The translations under genes and the position numbers were made by a program. From contig NC_088779.1 of assembly GCF_954871325.1 (NCBI RefSeq), positions 7,628,846 through 7,692,845 on the forward strand: 64,000 nucleotides of DNA, given 5' to 3'. The notes below the pieces were generated by a model. It was not told the origin of the DNA. It saw only the letters and a program-made list of their open reading frames with translations, and ran no database searches. Every line of letters begins with the position of its first letter. The first letter of the stretch is position 1. Shown here piece after piece: positions 35,188 to 48,031 of the stretch. Source of the stretch: Gordionus sp. m RMFG-2023 (taxonomy: Eukaryota; Nematomorpha; Gordioida; Chordodea; Parachordodidae).

Positions 35188-35798
35188 TTATTTATTTTAT
35201 ATAATTTTATTGTGTTTTTTTTTATTTGTGTGTACTATTCTATTACGAATTTTAAAATTTCAGGTATAATAAAATAATAAAAATAATAAATTATTATTTA
35301 TAATAATTTCTAATTTTTTTTTAAAAAAAATATATAAAAAAAATGGTCTCATTCTTAAATCGATTATAAAAATATAAAATTACTTTTCTTTTCATATAGG
35401 TGTAACATTTGATTAAAAAAATTTTTTTTTTGTTAAAAGACAAAGAGAAAAAAAAATATTCAAATTTTATCTTATTTTTTTTTGGGAATATATTTTCTAA
35501 AAACAAGCTTTCCCTTAAATCCACCGTTCATTTAGGCGATGTGCATTATAAAAAAGGAAAACCAAAACTCATTCTTATCTAAAAGTTGACAAAGCAAAAT
35601 ATTCCATAGCTATTTCAATTTATATTCAAAATTATCTTATTACGATACAATTCACGGAAAAGTCAATCGATGATCATCTATAATTATTTCGCGTATATTC
35701 TATTCGGCTTCTTCACAATTAAAGGTTTAAAAAAATTAAATTTAAAAAAAAATCTCATTAATGTTTTCAATCCAATTTGTAATATTCATTATCGACAC

Positions 35799-36022
35799 TA
35801 GTGTTGTTAAACGGCTCGTTTTGAGTCGATTTTTAAAAACAGCTAAGTCAATATTCTATCCATAAAATTATTACGCAAACCTGAAGATTTTGCTCAAATA
35901 AGGAACAAAGGTCTAGACATATATTAACAAAATCTTGAGGCTTAGGGCATAATTTTTTTGGCTAAAACATTGAGTTAGCCGTTTTAGAGAAGTGGCTCAA
36001 AATGAGCCATTTAACAACACTA
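35799..36022. mobile_element. hAT-type MITE (TAGTGTTGTTAAA family), perfect duplication
   Basis: A 224-bp element runs from TAGTGTTGTTAAACGGCTC to its complement GAGCCATTTAACAACACTA. It is flanked by ATCGACAC at 35791-35798 and 36023-36030. This is the best-preserved copy of the family in the window. The interior is itself a long imperfect palindrome (AAAACAGCTAAGTCAAT against ATTGAGTTAGCCGTTTT). It has no coding frame. Confidence 0.94.
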
Positions 36023-36030
36023 ATCGACAC

Positions 36031-38372
36031 TGTCCTTATTTCACAATATAAATTAGATTGTAAGAGATTAAGGTATAGCCCATTTTTGGTCAAATAGAGG
36101 CATAATTTAAATATTTATTTAGCTAAAAACTTTAATTTAGGCGTTTTTTGGGTTTGAACAACACAATTTTTTTTGCATTGAAACATTCTCGTTTTTAGAG
36201 TTTTCCTTCCCGCTTTTTAAATCAGTGAGAAATGTCGCAATATGTCCAAATTTTTTTTTATATTTATTTTACTTAGTAGATGCATAGAAAAATTAAATTC
36301 CTATGATAATTTTCACATAATATAACTACCATTTTATCTAAGTCCAATTATAAAATATCGACAAGCTAGTGCGGAGTGTAATCTTAAAGATTACATTTTA
36401 TAACTTAAAAATATCTAAAATCAGTGATCTAATTACTCGACCTGCAGGGCCTCTAAATTTTGGGCGGGTAAATTTTTACAGAAAAACTTCGGGTTTAGGC
36501 CGGTTCTTAATTTTAATTAAAAAACCTTTGAACAAAGTAAATTTATTATCATTTAATTTTCCTCCTATGGGTTGGGAAACTTGAAAGAATATGTTTTATG
36601 GGCTAAGCCGGGCAACTGAAATATATTTAGATAAATAAATCACGTGGCCTGCCAAAAAACCTTTTTAAATTTTTAACGGGCAAAATCACGTTGAATTCTA
36701 TTTTATATCCTTCATATTCTTAGAGTTGTTAAAAGAGGGGAAAAAATTGTGAAATTTGGGCCCAACACCTTTTTAAAAATAATTTTTTCAGAAAGATTTG
36801 GGAAGGAGGGTAGCAACTTCCCCATCTTAAATAGAACTATATAAAGCGAATGATCGAACGATAAATCTTTGCAACATTATCCGTGTGTTTTATTTTATAC
36901 CTTTCTAAAAAAAATTAAATATAAAAATAACTCGAGGAACATCAAATTAGAACAAATTATCTAATTAAAAAAATAATCAATATTCACTTATAAAAACAGT
37001 AAAAAAATATACACCGATATTTCATTTAATTTTTCACACGTCAAAAAATTTATAATTCAATCATAATTTTATATTATAATTACCACTAATTAATAAAAGA
37101 AATTGTTTTTTAAGGTGTTAATCAATACCCTCATCTAAAATCGTAAGGAAATTAAACAATTATAATAATGAATATATATGGGCGTAAATTTATATTATTT
37201 TACAAATCGGAAATGAATGGAAATTAATAATACTTTTTTTTTTTTAAAATATCATTAACAAACAAAATTGGCCCTTCAGATAAAAATTTTCTTCCCCTTA
37301 GGATTTTATATAAAAAAATTAAACTAAGATTTCATATATAAATTTTTTTTTATCTCTCCCATATCACATTTTACACAAAAAGTGTCAATGTCGTTTGTAA
37401 TAAAAAAATCTTTTTTCTCGCGTTAAAAAATCTACCAAAGAAGATCTAAATTAAGAATCTAAAGATGAATTAACAAACAAGGCCGCATTGGCACCTCTTG
37501 ACTCAGATAGAAAATGTGATGCATTTTTTTTTATTTCGGGGAGATTTAAATCCAACGTGCTGAACTGAATGAATAAAAATCTTTACGAGTTAAATTTTAA
37601 TTATTTTACTATGGGTAAATTGTTTTTTAAAATGATTTAGATCAGTAAGAAAACGTAAATTGAAAAAATCTATTTTACTAATATTATAATTAATTACCAT
37701 TTTCAATATTTTTTAAATCGAAATAATAAATAAATTAAAATTTTTTATTTTCAAGATTAATCTTTAATGTATAAAATTTCAATATAAATTGCACAAGCCA
37801 CAAGGAATGCATGTAATTTGATCCCACACTTCAATTTTCCAATACCATTCATTTCAACTATCATTCATTGCCGACATTTTGTTATAAATTTCATTCATTA
37901 TTATAATAAAAAATCGCAAAAGTATTTTATTATAATAATATAAAGAAAAATATAAAACTACTTAAATTAAAATTATGCAAATAGATTCAATTTACTTTAA
38001 CATTCTTAAGATGACACATGATTTATTTCCATTTTTCCATATATTCTCTTACCTTACTTTTTAAAAGTTTTTTTTTTAAAATAAATAAATATCTTAAATA
38101 AGAGAACTTTAAAGAAACAATAAATTATAATATTAAATTTAAAAGCAAAGTTCTAAATAAATTAACATTTAAAACCCATTTTTTACGGCAAAAATTACCT
38201 ATACAAATTCAGCATGTAGTTAATTGCCAGATATTTTAATTCATAGGGGTGAGTTTTTCTCTTATAATAATTTATAGAGGGGATTTGCACCCCACAACCT
38301 TTCCACCACGCCTTTGATGCTCTTTTGCTCAGCTTTCGATTGGTTTTAATAAAAAATTTCCTCTTTGATATT
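36031..38372. other. AT-rich intergenic region with one CCCGG-type relic
   Basis: 36434-36665 carries CGACCTGCAGGGCC, TTAGGCCGG, AAGCCGGGCAAC and GTGGCCTGCC, the worn ends and boxes of a CCCGG-type element. Elsewhere the interval is A/T-rich without readable exons or strong repeats. Confidence 0.4.
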
Positions 38373-38380
38373 ATTTATAT

Positions 38381-39848
38381 CAGAGACCTGCAGAGGCACC
38401 ATTTGCATGGCCCGGCCCGGCTTTAAATTTTTTAGGCCGGCCCGGCCCAGATATTTTTTAAAAAATTTTTTTACGGCCCGGCCCGGATTTATAGATTTAA
38501 GGCCCGGCCCGAATAAATTAAAAAAAAATTTTTTACGGCCCGGCCCGGATTTAAAAATTTAAAGCCCGGCCCGGATATTTTAAAAAAAAATTTCAGGCCC
38601 GGCTCGGAATTTTTTAAAATTATATTCGACCTGGTATATAAAAAAATTCACCTATGAGGTATTTTACCAAATTTTTCAGCGAGTATTATCGCTTATTATT
38701 TAAAAAATACATGAAAAAAGCTAATATTTTGAGAATATTATATTGAATTTATAAAAATTATAAAACTGTTATTTATAAAAATGGATATTTTGAGCATATA
38801 ACTATATTTTTTGCATTTACTATAAAAATAAAACTAATATTCATAAAAATGGTAATAATATTTGAGCATATACTATAATTTATATTGCATTTAAAAAAAA
38901 TAAAACTAATATTTAATTTATAAAAATGGAAAATATTTTGAGAATATAATATATTGTATTTAATTTACTATTTAATTTATAAAATAAAAATAAATCGCTA
39001 TTTAAAAAAATGCATGTATAATAAATAGTATTTTGAAAATATAATCTAATTGCACAATATTAATATAATTTATTTTATAATTTTTAAATATTTTATATTA
39101 CATTTATAGGTTGGTTTTTCAGGTGTAAAAAAAAATTATTAATTTTCATGGATTTACCATCACATTTATGTCTTTTTAGATGTGATGTACCATGTTTATA
39201 ATTATAAGATAATATACTTGAACAATTCTTACATTGTACGTAGCCAATGTTTTTTTTATTTTCATCTTTGATGATGTTAAATTTAGCCCATATTTCAGAT
39301 TTTAAATTATTATTTGTATTTCTAAAAGAATAAATATTATATTTAATTTTATTAATTATATCATTAGTATTTTGTGCCATGATATTCCTTTATTTGATTG
39401 TTTTGGTAAATATTCTAAAAATTTAGATATGAATTATAAAAAATATATTATTAATACTTGAATATTGGGGCTTATTTAAGATATTCCTTTATTTGATTGT
39501 TTTGGTAAAATATGTTGTAAAAATTTAGATATGAATTATAAAAAAATATATTAATACTTTGAATAAATTTGCAGGAAATTAATAATTAGATCGATCTGTA
39601 GGTGTTAGGTGTGTTAACCATTACCCAATATTATATTAATCATAACTATAATATAATATAATCTTATAACCATTAACTCATAATGTTAAAATTTTTATAA
39701 AAAATATTAAGGCCAGGCCCGGGTTTAAGAATCTTAGGCCCGGCCCGGATATATTTAAAAAAAATTTTTTTAGGCCCGGCCCGGCCCGGCCCGCATATTT
39801 AAAAAATTTAAAATACGGCCCGGGCCGGGCCGGGCCTGCAGGTCTCTG
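38381..39848 (-). mobile_element. hAT element (CCCGG family) with perfect ATTTATAT duplication
   Basis: 1468 bp. The left end CAGAGACCTGCAGAGGC and right end GGGCCTGCAGGTCTCTG are inverted and flanked by ATTTATAT at 38373-38380 and 39849-39856. GGCCCGGCCCGG boxes recur every 40-50 bp for about 200 bp inside the left end and about 130 bp inside the right end. The middle is very AT-rich and holds degenerate roughly 75-bp tandem units (about 38700-39060), a BED-finger remnant (39093-39380, - strand) and a direct duplication of about 75 bp (39382-39455 against 39478-39555). The catalytic part of a transposase is absent. Confidence 0.93.
39093..39380 (-). pseudogene. BED zinc-finger remnant of a hAT transposase
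   Basis: A 95-codon frame reads SEIWAKFNIIKDENKKNIGY and then VQCKNCSSILSYNYKHGTSH followed by LKRHKC. It has the aromatic W/F entry, C-x2-C and H-x3-H/C spacing of a BED finger, the DNA-binding N-terminus of hAT transposases. It starts at an ATG and runs into AT-rich non-coding sequence. No RNase H or dimerisation region follows inside the element. It is the N-terminal stub left in a deletion derivative. It could still make a small DNA-binding peptide, but nothing shows that it does. Confidence 0.75.
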
Positions 39849-39856
39849 ATTTATAT

Positions 39857-42800
39857 CAAGATTTTTATAACATAATATTTTATTTTTTATTGTTTTAATT
39901 TAGATTTACAATTAATATTTTTGTCACTATATTTTGAATAATATAACTGTTTATCCTCATAACATTTAAGAATTTAAGTCTTGATCATCGAATGTGGTTG
40001 GCTGGCAAAATTATTTGCGTAGCGATATTAGCCTATCCTCATAGCACCGATGGAAAATATCTTTTGTTACTTTTAAAATCGTCCATATTTTATCAATTAA
40101 TTAATATGCCATTATTTATAAAATGTAGTAGAAAAAATAATCATTTATAATTGTAAATAGTATGGATCAATAAAAAGAATTGAATTTGTCCTAAAAATCT
40201 AAAAATGTTACAAATATATGAATAATAGTGAGGAATATGCTTAGACGTTAACCAGTTTAAAGGCCGGCAGAAAACTCACGCATTTAATTGTAAAAAATAT
40301 GGAAAAGCCTGCGCGCAGAATCGCTTGCAGACCTCTAATATCTACTTTATTTAGCCTCAAATAAGAACTAATAAGCATTCTATTCCTATGATTATCTAAG
40401 ATTTTTTGATAGATGGTCAAGAATTTTAGAGCAACCAATATTTTTTTTAAAAAATACAACGCTCTCTAATCTGATCACCAAACTCAAATATAATTACTAT
40501 CGCTTATCAATATAGTCGGGTAGTTTTACTATATTATTAGCCGTTTAAGCCAATTTTCTGCCAGCTAAAAAATTGGTGAAATTGAGTTTTTAGTGGAAAC
40601 TATCACTTTTACCTAAGGTGTTTATCCTAAAAATATAGAAACTCAAACTTGAAAGAAACTAATTAAAATTCCTTGATGCTAGCGGATTTTCTCCGGCACG
40701 CGCTTGCAGATTTCCCCAATTAGCTGACATTTAGCCATTACCCAATTATACTTATCAGATATTTTATGTGACTAAAATATCAAGCAATACAAAAAAATAA
40801 ACTTATTTTCAAAGATTTGGCCAATAACCGTATAAATTATCAAAATTACGTTACTTTTATAGCTGTTTTATTTTCATGGTTATATAATTATTATTAGGAT
40901 AAGATAATAAAAAAAATTAATAACCTAATAATCTTCATAATCAATAATGCTCCCTTTTTTTTCAACACATCAAAAAGCAAATGATTCTTTCTTCCTGTAT
41001 TTATGTAATGTGTTTTCTAATATATAAAAAAAGGAAACATTCTTTTGATCTAAAATATTTTATAAATTGAAAGAGAAAAAAAGCAAAAACGAAAGAAAGC
41101 AAGAAGGGAAGGGCGAAAAAGATAAGATAATGTTTATAATCATAAAAAAATAAAAATTAATTTTGTTTATTTTGTAAACTTATTTTTCTTACTTTTTTTT
41201 ACAACAGCCAAAAAATCTATATTTGTGTAATTTTTTAAAAATACCACACGATTCCCCCTTCCCCTCGAAAATAAGAAAATTTAGCTGTAACTTAGCCCTT
41301 AAATTTATTAATAAAATACAAATCCCAAGCTATGTATTGTTTGTTTTATTATACATTTTGTATAACAAAATATGTACAAAAATAAATTCCAAAATTATAT
41401 CCCTTATCTTTGTATACTTTAAATTTAGAACCGGTCAGGGATAAATCGAGGGGAGGGGAATTATTAAAATTATACCGGGAAAAAATAATCCGACTTTTGC
41501 TTAAGAGGCAAACATTGCAATATTGCAAAATATATAACTAATAAATTTTTTAAAAGTGTAACTCAATAATAGTAATTATTAACATTCCTTATCTTCTTTA
41601 AATAATCAAGTAATTTTACCTATCTTGTCTTGATCTATGTATGTGTCATAATTTAATTATTACATAATTTAAAAAAAAACATTATTTACAAATCTTTAAA
41701 AAAAAATTAATAAAATTATATTTATTTTCGTAAAAGGGAAACAAATAATTTTAAAAAAATGAAAATGTTCAATTGAAAATTTTCTTTTTGTAAGGGCTTT
41801 AATAAATAAAATGTATAATTTAATTTTTAAATCTTGTTTTAAACATAAACATTTTCGCAAGCCTATTAATTTTTTATTTTGTTTAAAACCAAAAAAAGAG
41901 GCTAATTTTCAAAGTTTTTTTTATTATTATACAGATATGCATTGTTTTATTTTTCTTTTCAATTCATACCAACTTAATTAATCATTCATTTTTCGTTTCC
42001 TTCACTCATTATATTAAATTGTTCAACGACTTAAATGTTATGCCATGCTAAAGCTAATAAGATTAAAGAAAATAATTTTATGATTACAATGCGGTTTCTT
42101 AAAAAAGTATGAAAAGTGACCCCACTAGGAAACTGCCAGTGTGAATTGTGATTATAAATAGAGGAAGTATTATTTAAAAGAATGATTACTATTTATTAAT
42201 ATATTATACAATGAAATCTCATTCACCAAAAACTATTACACCTATCTTTTCTCTTTATAAAGATTAATTTCTTTTGCTATTTATATTTTTTGAATTTACT
42301 CAAAAATAAAATTTCTCTTATCCTCTGTCCCAAAATCTTAAAAATTTTCCAACTTTTATAGCCTAAGATATATTTTAGTAATATAAATAACCATTCAATT
42401 CTCAGGTGGGGTTCCAGGTTATCTGCTTCTTTTTTTCAAGTACATTATGTCATTGATTCATCTAGCTTATTACTAATATTAAGTTATTAAGTCAATTGGC
42501 CATTTTCTTGGTGTAAGATGGGTTTTTTTGGCTAGGTTCAAAATTTACCCTTTTAGGCGTGTTTAACAAAAATTAAAGTGTGATATTTTGTCTGGTGTTT
42601 TCTTTTTGTTATAAGTATTTTTGTCCAGACCACTACGTGATTCTAAGGTGACAAACCCAGATTACCTTAAGCATTATAAAACATATGATGGATTCCATAT
42701 CAAATCAACCAAGGTTTCAACCCGACTCCTTCAAACACTTACTCCCTTAGATAATGGGCGTAAGAGCAGGGCATTTTTGAATGCATTTCATTAATTTACA

Positions 42801-43391
42801 AATATCTCAAGATGAATTCTCAAATAATTTTTTTATTTTCATTTAGACAATTAAATTGATATATATGATGATATTTATGTTAAGTTTTGATTAAATTTAG
42901 CCATATAAAGGGCATAACTTTTAGACCCATGTTCAGCTCAGTTTAGGATTTTTTACAAATATAACGCAGTCTGTCTGATATGCATGTAAAAAAAATTTTC
43001 TATGGCCATTTCTGGTTTTGTAGTTCTGGTTTTTGGTATTAATCGGGTTTTTATCACATTTATTTATATGTAATATTAAAGATTTATTGCTATTAAATTA
43101 TTGCACTAACTCAATTTAATCTTGAGATAAATATTTCTTCTTAAACCAAGTCAAAAGAACTCGTTACCCTTACTCTTCCTTCATAAAATCGTTGATATTT
43201 GAAAAATGACTTATCCAAAATACATTTGGAATGCATATTCTAAAAGTAATAATGAAGCTACTTTAGATTGCAGATTATAATTAACCGGTTTATATAATAT
43301 CATGGTGGATATCACCCAATCGAGTATGGAGTTAAGATTCTCCTTTTTTTAACTACCAAAACATTTTAATCACAAATTAAGTTTGAAATAT
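39857..43391. other. AT-rich intergenic region, no gene recognised
   Basis: Terminus-like scraps occur at about 40300-40345 (GCGCGCAGAATCGCTTGCAG then ACCTCTA) and about 40695-40725 (CGCGCTTGCAGATTT). A purine-rich stretch lies at 41060-41120. 42590-42650 has a TTTTTGTCC-family scrap (TATTTTTGTCCAGACC). The open frame at 41223-41444 looks like background. No exon was supported. Confidence 0.4.
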
Positions 43392-44044
43392 GAATCACTG
43401 ACATAATTGTCCTAGGCAAAAAGACCGGGAGAAAAGTACCCCTGACAAAAATACCCTGGAAAAAATAACCATATTTTTTTAAAGTTTTTCTTTCAGCTTC
43501 ACACAATAAGTTTATCTCGGTAGCACTTATTGTAATATTTTTCTTTCAGCTTCAATATTAATTATTTTCTGACTTTTCAAGTCTAAAATTTTATTAGCCT
43601 ATAAATGTATTTAGCTTCACATTGTTGGTTAACCTTTGTCAAATTTAGATTTTTTAACTTTGGTCAAATCTTGTCAATTTTAGATTTTATTTGTTTATAA
43701 ATATTTTTATCACATCAGTTATATTATTCTATAAGTTCAAGTCAAAAATTTTATTACTTATAAATGTATTTGCTTCACATTTGGTTAAATTTAGTCAAAT
43801 TTAGATTTTTTTACTTTGCTCATTACAATTTTGATTTTAGAAAAAGGAACTTATAAAAATCAAAACTAAGAGATTATATTCAACAAGAAAGTTGTTGTAG
43901 TTGTTGAAAAAAAGAAGAAATAAATTTAATATTTCTTTAAAAAAGGGTAATTTAAAAAATTTCCATAGCATTTAAATATTTTTTTTAAAAATTGATTTAT
44001 TTTTGCCCGCGTCATTTTTTCCAGGACATTTAGGTCAGTGATTC
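43392..44044. repeat. TTTTTGTCC-family element with inverted ends
   Basis: 653 bp. The left end GAATCACTGACATAATTGTC continues CTAGGCAAAAAGACC. The right end is its diverged complement, GGACATTTAGGTCAGTGATTC. Just inside are ACAAAAATACCCTGGAAAAA and TTTTTGCCCGCGTC. The interior repeats ATTTTATTACTTATAAATGTATTTG-like text in two partial copies (about 43580-43640 and 43745-43800). No clear target duplication was seen and there is no coding frame. Confidence 0.7.
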
Positions 44045-44180
44045 TTGACACATATATTATTCAATTCAATACTTATTTAAGATTAATTAAATATTATTGT
44101 TATAGTTACTACTTATTACCATAAATATTATAATTAGATTTTTTATTTTTTCTTTCTTTCTTTCTCGATAGAATATTTAT

Positions 44181-44571
44181 CAGAGAACCTGCAGGTTTAA
44201 AATCCGAAATCTGACCCAGAGCGGGTTGTAAAAAAATTTTAAAAATTTGAACGGAGTTATAATTAAAATTCCTGTCAGGTTTTGTAAATTTTAATTCAGG
44301 CCAAGATTAAAATTTTGACTTATGTCTCGGGTTTGGATTTTTTATTATTTTCAAACGCGGCTAGAAATATGTTTAAAAATTTCGCTTTTTTGAATAATTT
44401 TGGTTTGTATTTTAAAAAAATTGTTCCGAGAGGAAAGTAAAAAATACTAGCAGTAAAATGAAATAGCAAAATGTCCATTTATTTGATTTTACCCCTGGAT
44501 TTTAATTTTTAAGCTTGATTGGGTTGCAATCATACCATTTTTCGTTACGGGTTCGATCGGCAGGTTCTTTG
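44181..44571. mobile_element. hAT-type element (CCCGG relative), non-coding
   Basis: 391 bp. The left end CAGAGAACCTGCAGG and right end CGGCAGGTTCTTTG are inverted. ATATTTAT precedes the left end and ATTCATAT follows the right end, so the duplication is worn. Subterminal GACCCAGAGCGGG and GGGTTCGATCGG boxes are present. There is no coding frame. Confidence 0.68.
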
Positions 44572-47500
44572 ATTCATATTAAAAATATTACTCAAAATAT
44601 ATTGTGAAATTTATTACCCCCACCCCCCAACTAAAAAAGGAGGCTAATAATTTAATTTATACTGGATAAAATGATATAAATTTTGCAAGTATAGACTTTA
44701 TTTTAAACAACATTATCTTTGAATAGCAAATGTCATAAAAATAAAAAACCATGCTGAAATATCTCCTCAATTTAATTCTATATAAATTTTATATAAATCT
44801 ATAAGTTTTTTTAACTCGCACGTTTTACCTCTCATTGCAACATAAACATTACATGATGATTGGAAAGATGCATTAATAACTATAGCTATATTTATAATAA
44901 AAGCAAAAAAAAATGGCATGTTTTGGGTGAGGAAAATAAGGGACTAAAAACTACTGACTAGGGTTAGGAGAACTGAATATATTTTACTAAAAAGGGGCTA
45001 AAAATCTATTATAACTGAGAACGCGTTTAAAATAATCTGAACAAAACACGTTGAGATTTACCACAACTCCTGGCTTTGAAAATATTAGTTATTTCCTATC
45101 CACATAGAAGCCTGTCCTCTGTAATATGGAAAAAAATTTCTTCCGCTTATATAGACATTGATCTCACGCCACAGCCCGGTAGACCCCACCCCTCACAATT
45201 GATACTGAGACTAGTAATGGCTAAAATATAAAGTATAATACTTACTATTTGCTTAATCACTCTATTTTTGAATAGTTAATATAATGAATGCAATATATTT
45301 TAAACTCTTAGTTAGATCGATCAAACATGTAGTACACATTATATACAAATTATCCCTTTTTAAGTATAAATGATCATTATTATAATTTTACAATTATTTT
45401 ATTTTTTCTTTTACCTGGCAAAAATCGATATTTTTTGGAAGGGATTAAGAGGTTGTAATTCATGATTTTTTTGCAATTCTTTTTTAAAAAATTATTCTTT
45501 TATCAATATTAAATAAAATTTTACCCTCTCCTGCTTTATTTCATAAAAAAAATGTTAATCTTCCAAAATATCAATCGACGAATTATGTTATTCTTATTGG
45601 TATTTTTATTTGATTCAGATATTGAAATTAAAAATTAATTTTTTGAATTTTACGGATAATTTCAAGTCGATAATTATAAATTTCTAATTAGAATAACGTC
45701 GATTAATTTCCAATAATACGAATAATTTAGACTAAATAAAAATCATTTATTTGAACGACTAATTTTTTTAAAGAAATATTATCAAATCGAATGAGTTACA
45801 TTTCATTTTAAATACACCCCCCCCCCCCCCCCCTCCACCATTCCAATTATCTATAATTGTCTATTTGAATCGTCAAATACACAGATATTTGTAGTCAAAT
45901 TTAAATAAATGTTTTTTAAAGATAATAATATCTTAATTTTATATATGATTAGGAAAATGAATCTTGTAATATCAATTTTATAATAATTTTAAAATTAATT
46001 GTCATTTTATAATTAATGTTTCGCTCTTTCCTTGGCAGAGTCTTGCACTGATTCATGTTTAATATTATTATCTTCTTTAATATTTTTAATCAAACCTATA
46101 AATATTGACAATCTCTTTCTAAAAAAAAATAGAAAGGAATTGTTAGTAAAATGCCATTTCTCTTAAAGGGGGGTTAATTTGTAAAAACATCCGATTGAGA
46201 TTTTAGCCAAAGTAATATTATGCAAGTCTCGAGATTTCGCAAATAGAGATAAATCCCTTTCTTGCATCTATAAGCAAAATCTCTAAGATTATATAATATT
46301 AGCTAAAATCGTAATCGGGTTGCTTTTAAAAATCGATCCTAATCGGGATTTTTAACTCTCCTAGGTAGAACATTTTTAAAATTACCCATTTTTTAAAAAA
46401 AATTGAGAAAATTTTTAATATTGTGGTATTTTTACCCAGGACATTTCTCTCCGTAATTCCTACTTATTGGGGTTAATTTGTGTTGATATTTTGATTTAAA
46501 TCAAATACTAATATGTAACTCAGAGAAGTAGAAATTTGGATTTAAAAAAATCATATATCATAAATTCTTTTATCTCACTATCATATTACAAGTAAATAGT
46601 TAAAGCTTCAGGAGCCCCCGATCAGTCAATCAAAAATTCGATATGTCATATGTAAATACTGAAAAAAAATCAAACTCGTCGATATCAATATTATTTAGTC
46701 GGAGAGAAAGTCATTCAATATTTTCTAAAACGAATACTATTAATATTATGAATGTTCTCAAATAAAACTTAAAGGAAATTTAAAATTTTATTTTTTTGAC
46801 TATTAAAATAATGGTAGTTTTACTATTTTTAAGCTAATGTTATTTCTCGATTGAGTGTCCTGATGCATTAGCATAATTTCAAATGCTTAGGTAATATTCG
46901 TTTTTATTATATAATCTTCTTAATTTAAAGTAATCTTGATTACGAGTTTTGTGGCAATTGTTTTTTGTGTCCAAAAAGTCAAACATTTTTGGAAATCTCC
47001 CTGTCTATTAGATGTTAATAATTATGATAAATATGTATTAATTAATCTTTTTCTTCTTAGGATAAATCAATTGTTTGTAACAGAATATTGCATAAAAAAT
47101 AAAATAAACAATCTAATCAATTTTAAAATGATTCTATGGTTATTTGATAAAATTGAAATTTTTTTTAGCTACACGTAAATTAGCCTATTATTTAAGTCGT
47201 TGTCTTTCACTATATTTCAATATTTTGATCAGATTTGATAAATGGAATTGTATTGAAAATATTGATTTAAATCACTAATTTTTATTTAAAAAATGAGGGT
47301 TATTATCTCGATCAAATTAATTTTTATTGGCCAACCCTACTGATAAACCCAGAGATGTTCTAATTCCAATCTTTCTCTAATTTTTTTAACCTGATTTTTA
47401 ATTTTTTGTAAGTTCCATGCTGGTTTTTGGCTGATTTGCAGAGCTCTGCCTATTTAGTCATTGAGATAAGAGAAGTTCACTTTACAGCGCTGTGTATTGC

Positions 47501-47688
47501 GTACTTTATCCAAGATCTTCTTAAGGGGAAGGGTAGCTTTCCCATAATTTTGGAGGGGCTTTGGTTTATTTTTTCCTGGTTTTGGACTCTTTTTTTAAAC
47601 AAGCCTTTTTTTGTATGAAAAATTTTAATTAGTCATTATTATAATTAGCTTTATTTTTACTTACATATTTTAAAATACGTAGAGATTA
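44572..47688. other. AT-rich intergenic region with two repeat copies
   Basis: About 46190-46360 is a decayed copy of the TAGTGTTGTTAAA MITE interior (GATTTTAGCCAAAGTAATAT, TCTATAAGCAAAATCTC, GTAATCGGGTTGC). About 46365-46470 is a TTTTTGTCC-family scrap (GGTATTTTTACCCAGGACAT). About 45570-45790 has several ATTCG/CGAAT inversions, and a long C tract lies at about 45817-45832. The open frame at 46936-47178 reads like background. No exon was supported. Confidence 0.4.
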
Positions 47689-48031
47689 TAAGTCTGCAAA
47701 TGGCAAAATTTTCAGGCCCGGTTCGGTTGGAATTTAGCTTTTTTGGCCAAATGTGTACTAGGTCCAACTCATTTTCATTTTTTTTTACTAAAACTACTGG
47801 GATTTGCCAGGGTTTTTTTTAAATACAAGGCTTAGCCTCAAGTATGTGTAGTTGAACACCAAAGTAAACAATTATTTATAATATTGTAAAAACACAACAC
47901 TTCATGGGATTTCACTTCTATCAAATATCAAAATACATCAATAATCCAGTTTAGCCCAATTGGGCCCAATTTTTTTCAGACGTTACCTGGCCCATGGAGT
48001 GGGTCAGGAAGTCGGGCATTGCAGGCATTTA
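47689..48031. mobile_element. hAT-type element (CCCGG family), non-coding
   Basis: 343 bp, the same family as 17667-18211. Left end TAAGTCTGCAAATGGCAAAA then TTTTCAGGCCCGG, right end TTTTTTCAGACGTTACC through GCATTGCAGGCATTTA. The flanks do not form a clean duplication. There is no coding frame, and the 18-bp array of the sister copy is absent. Confidence 0.7.
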
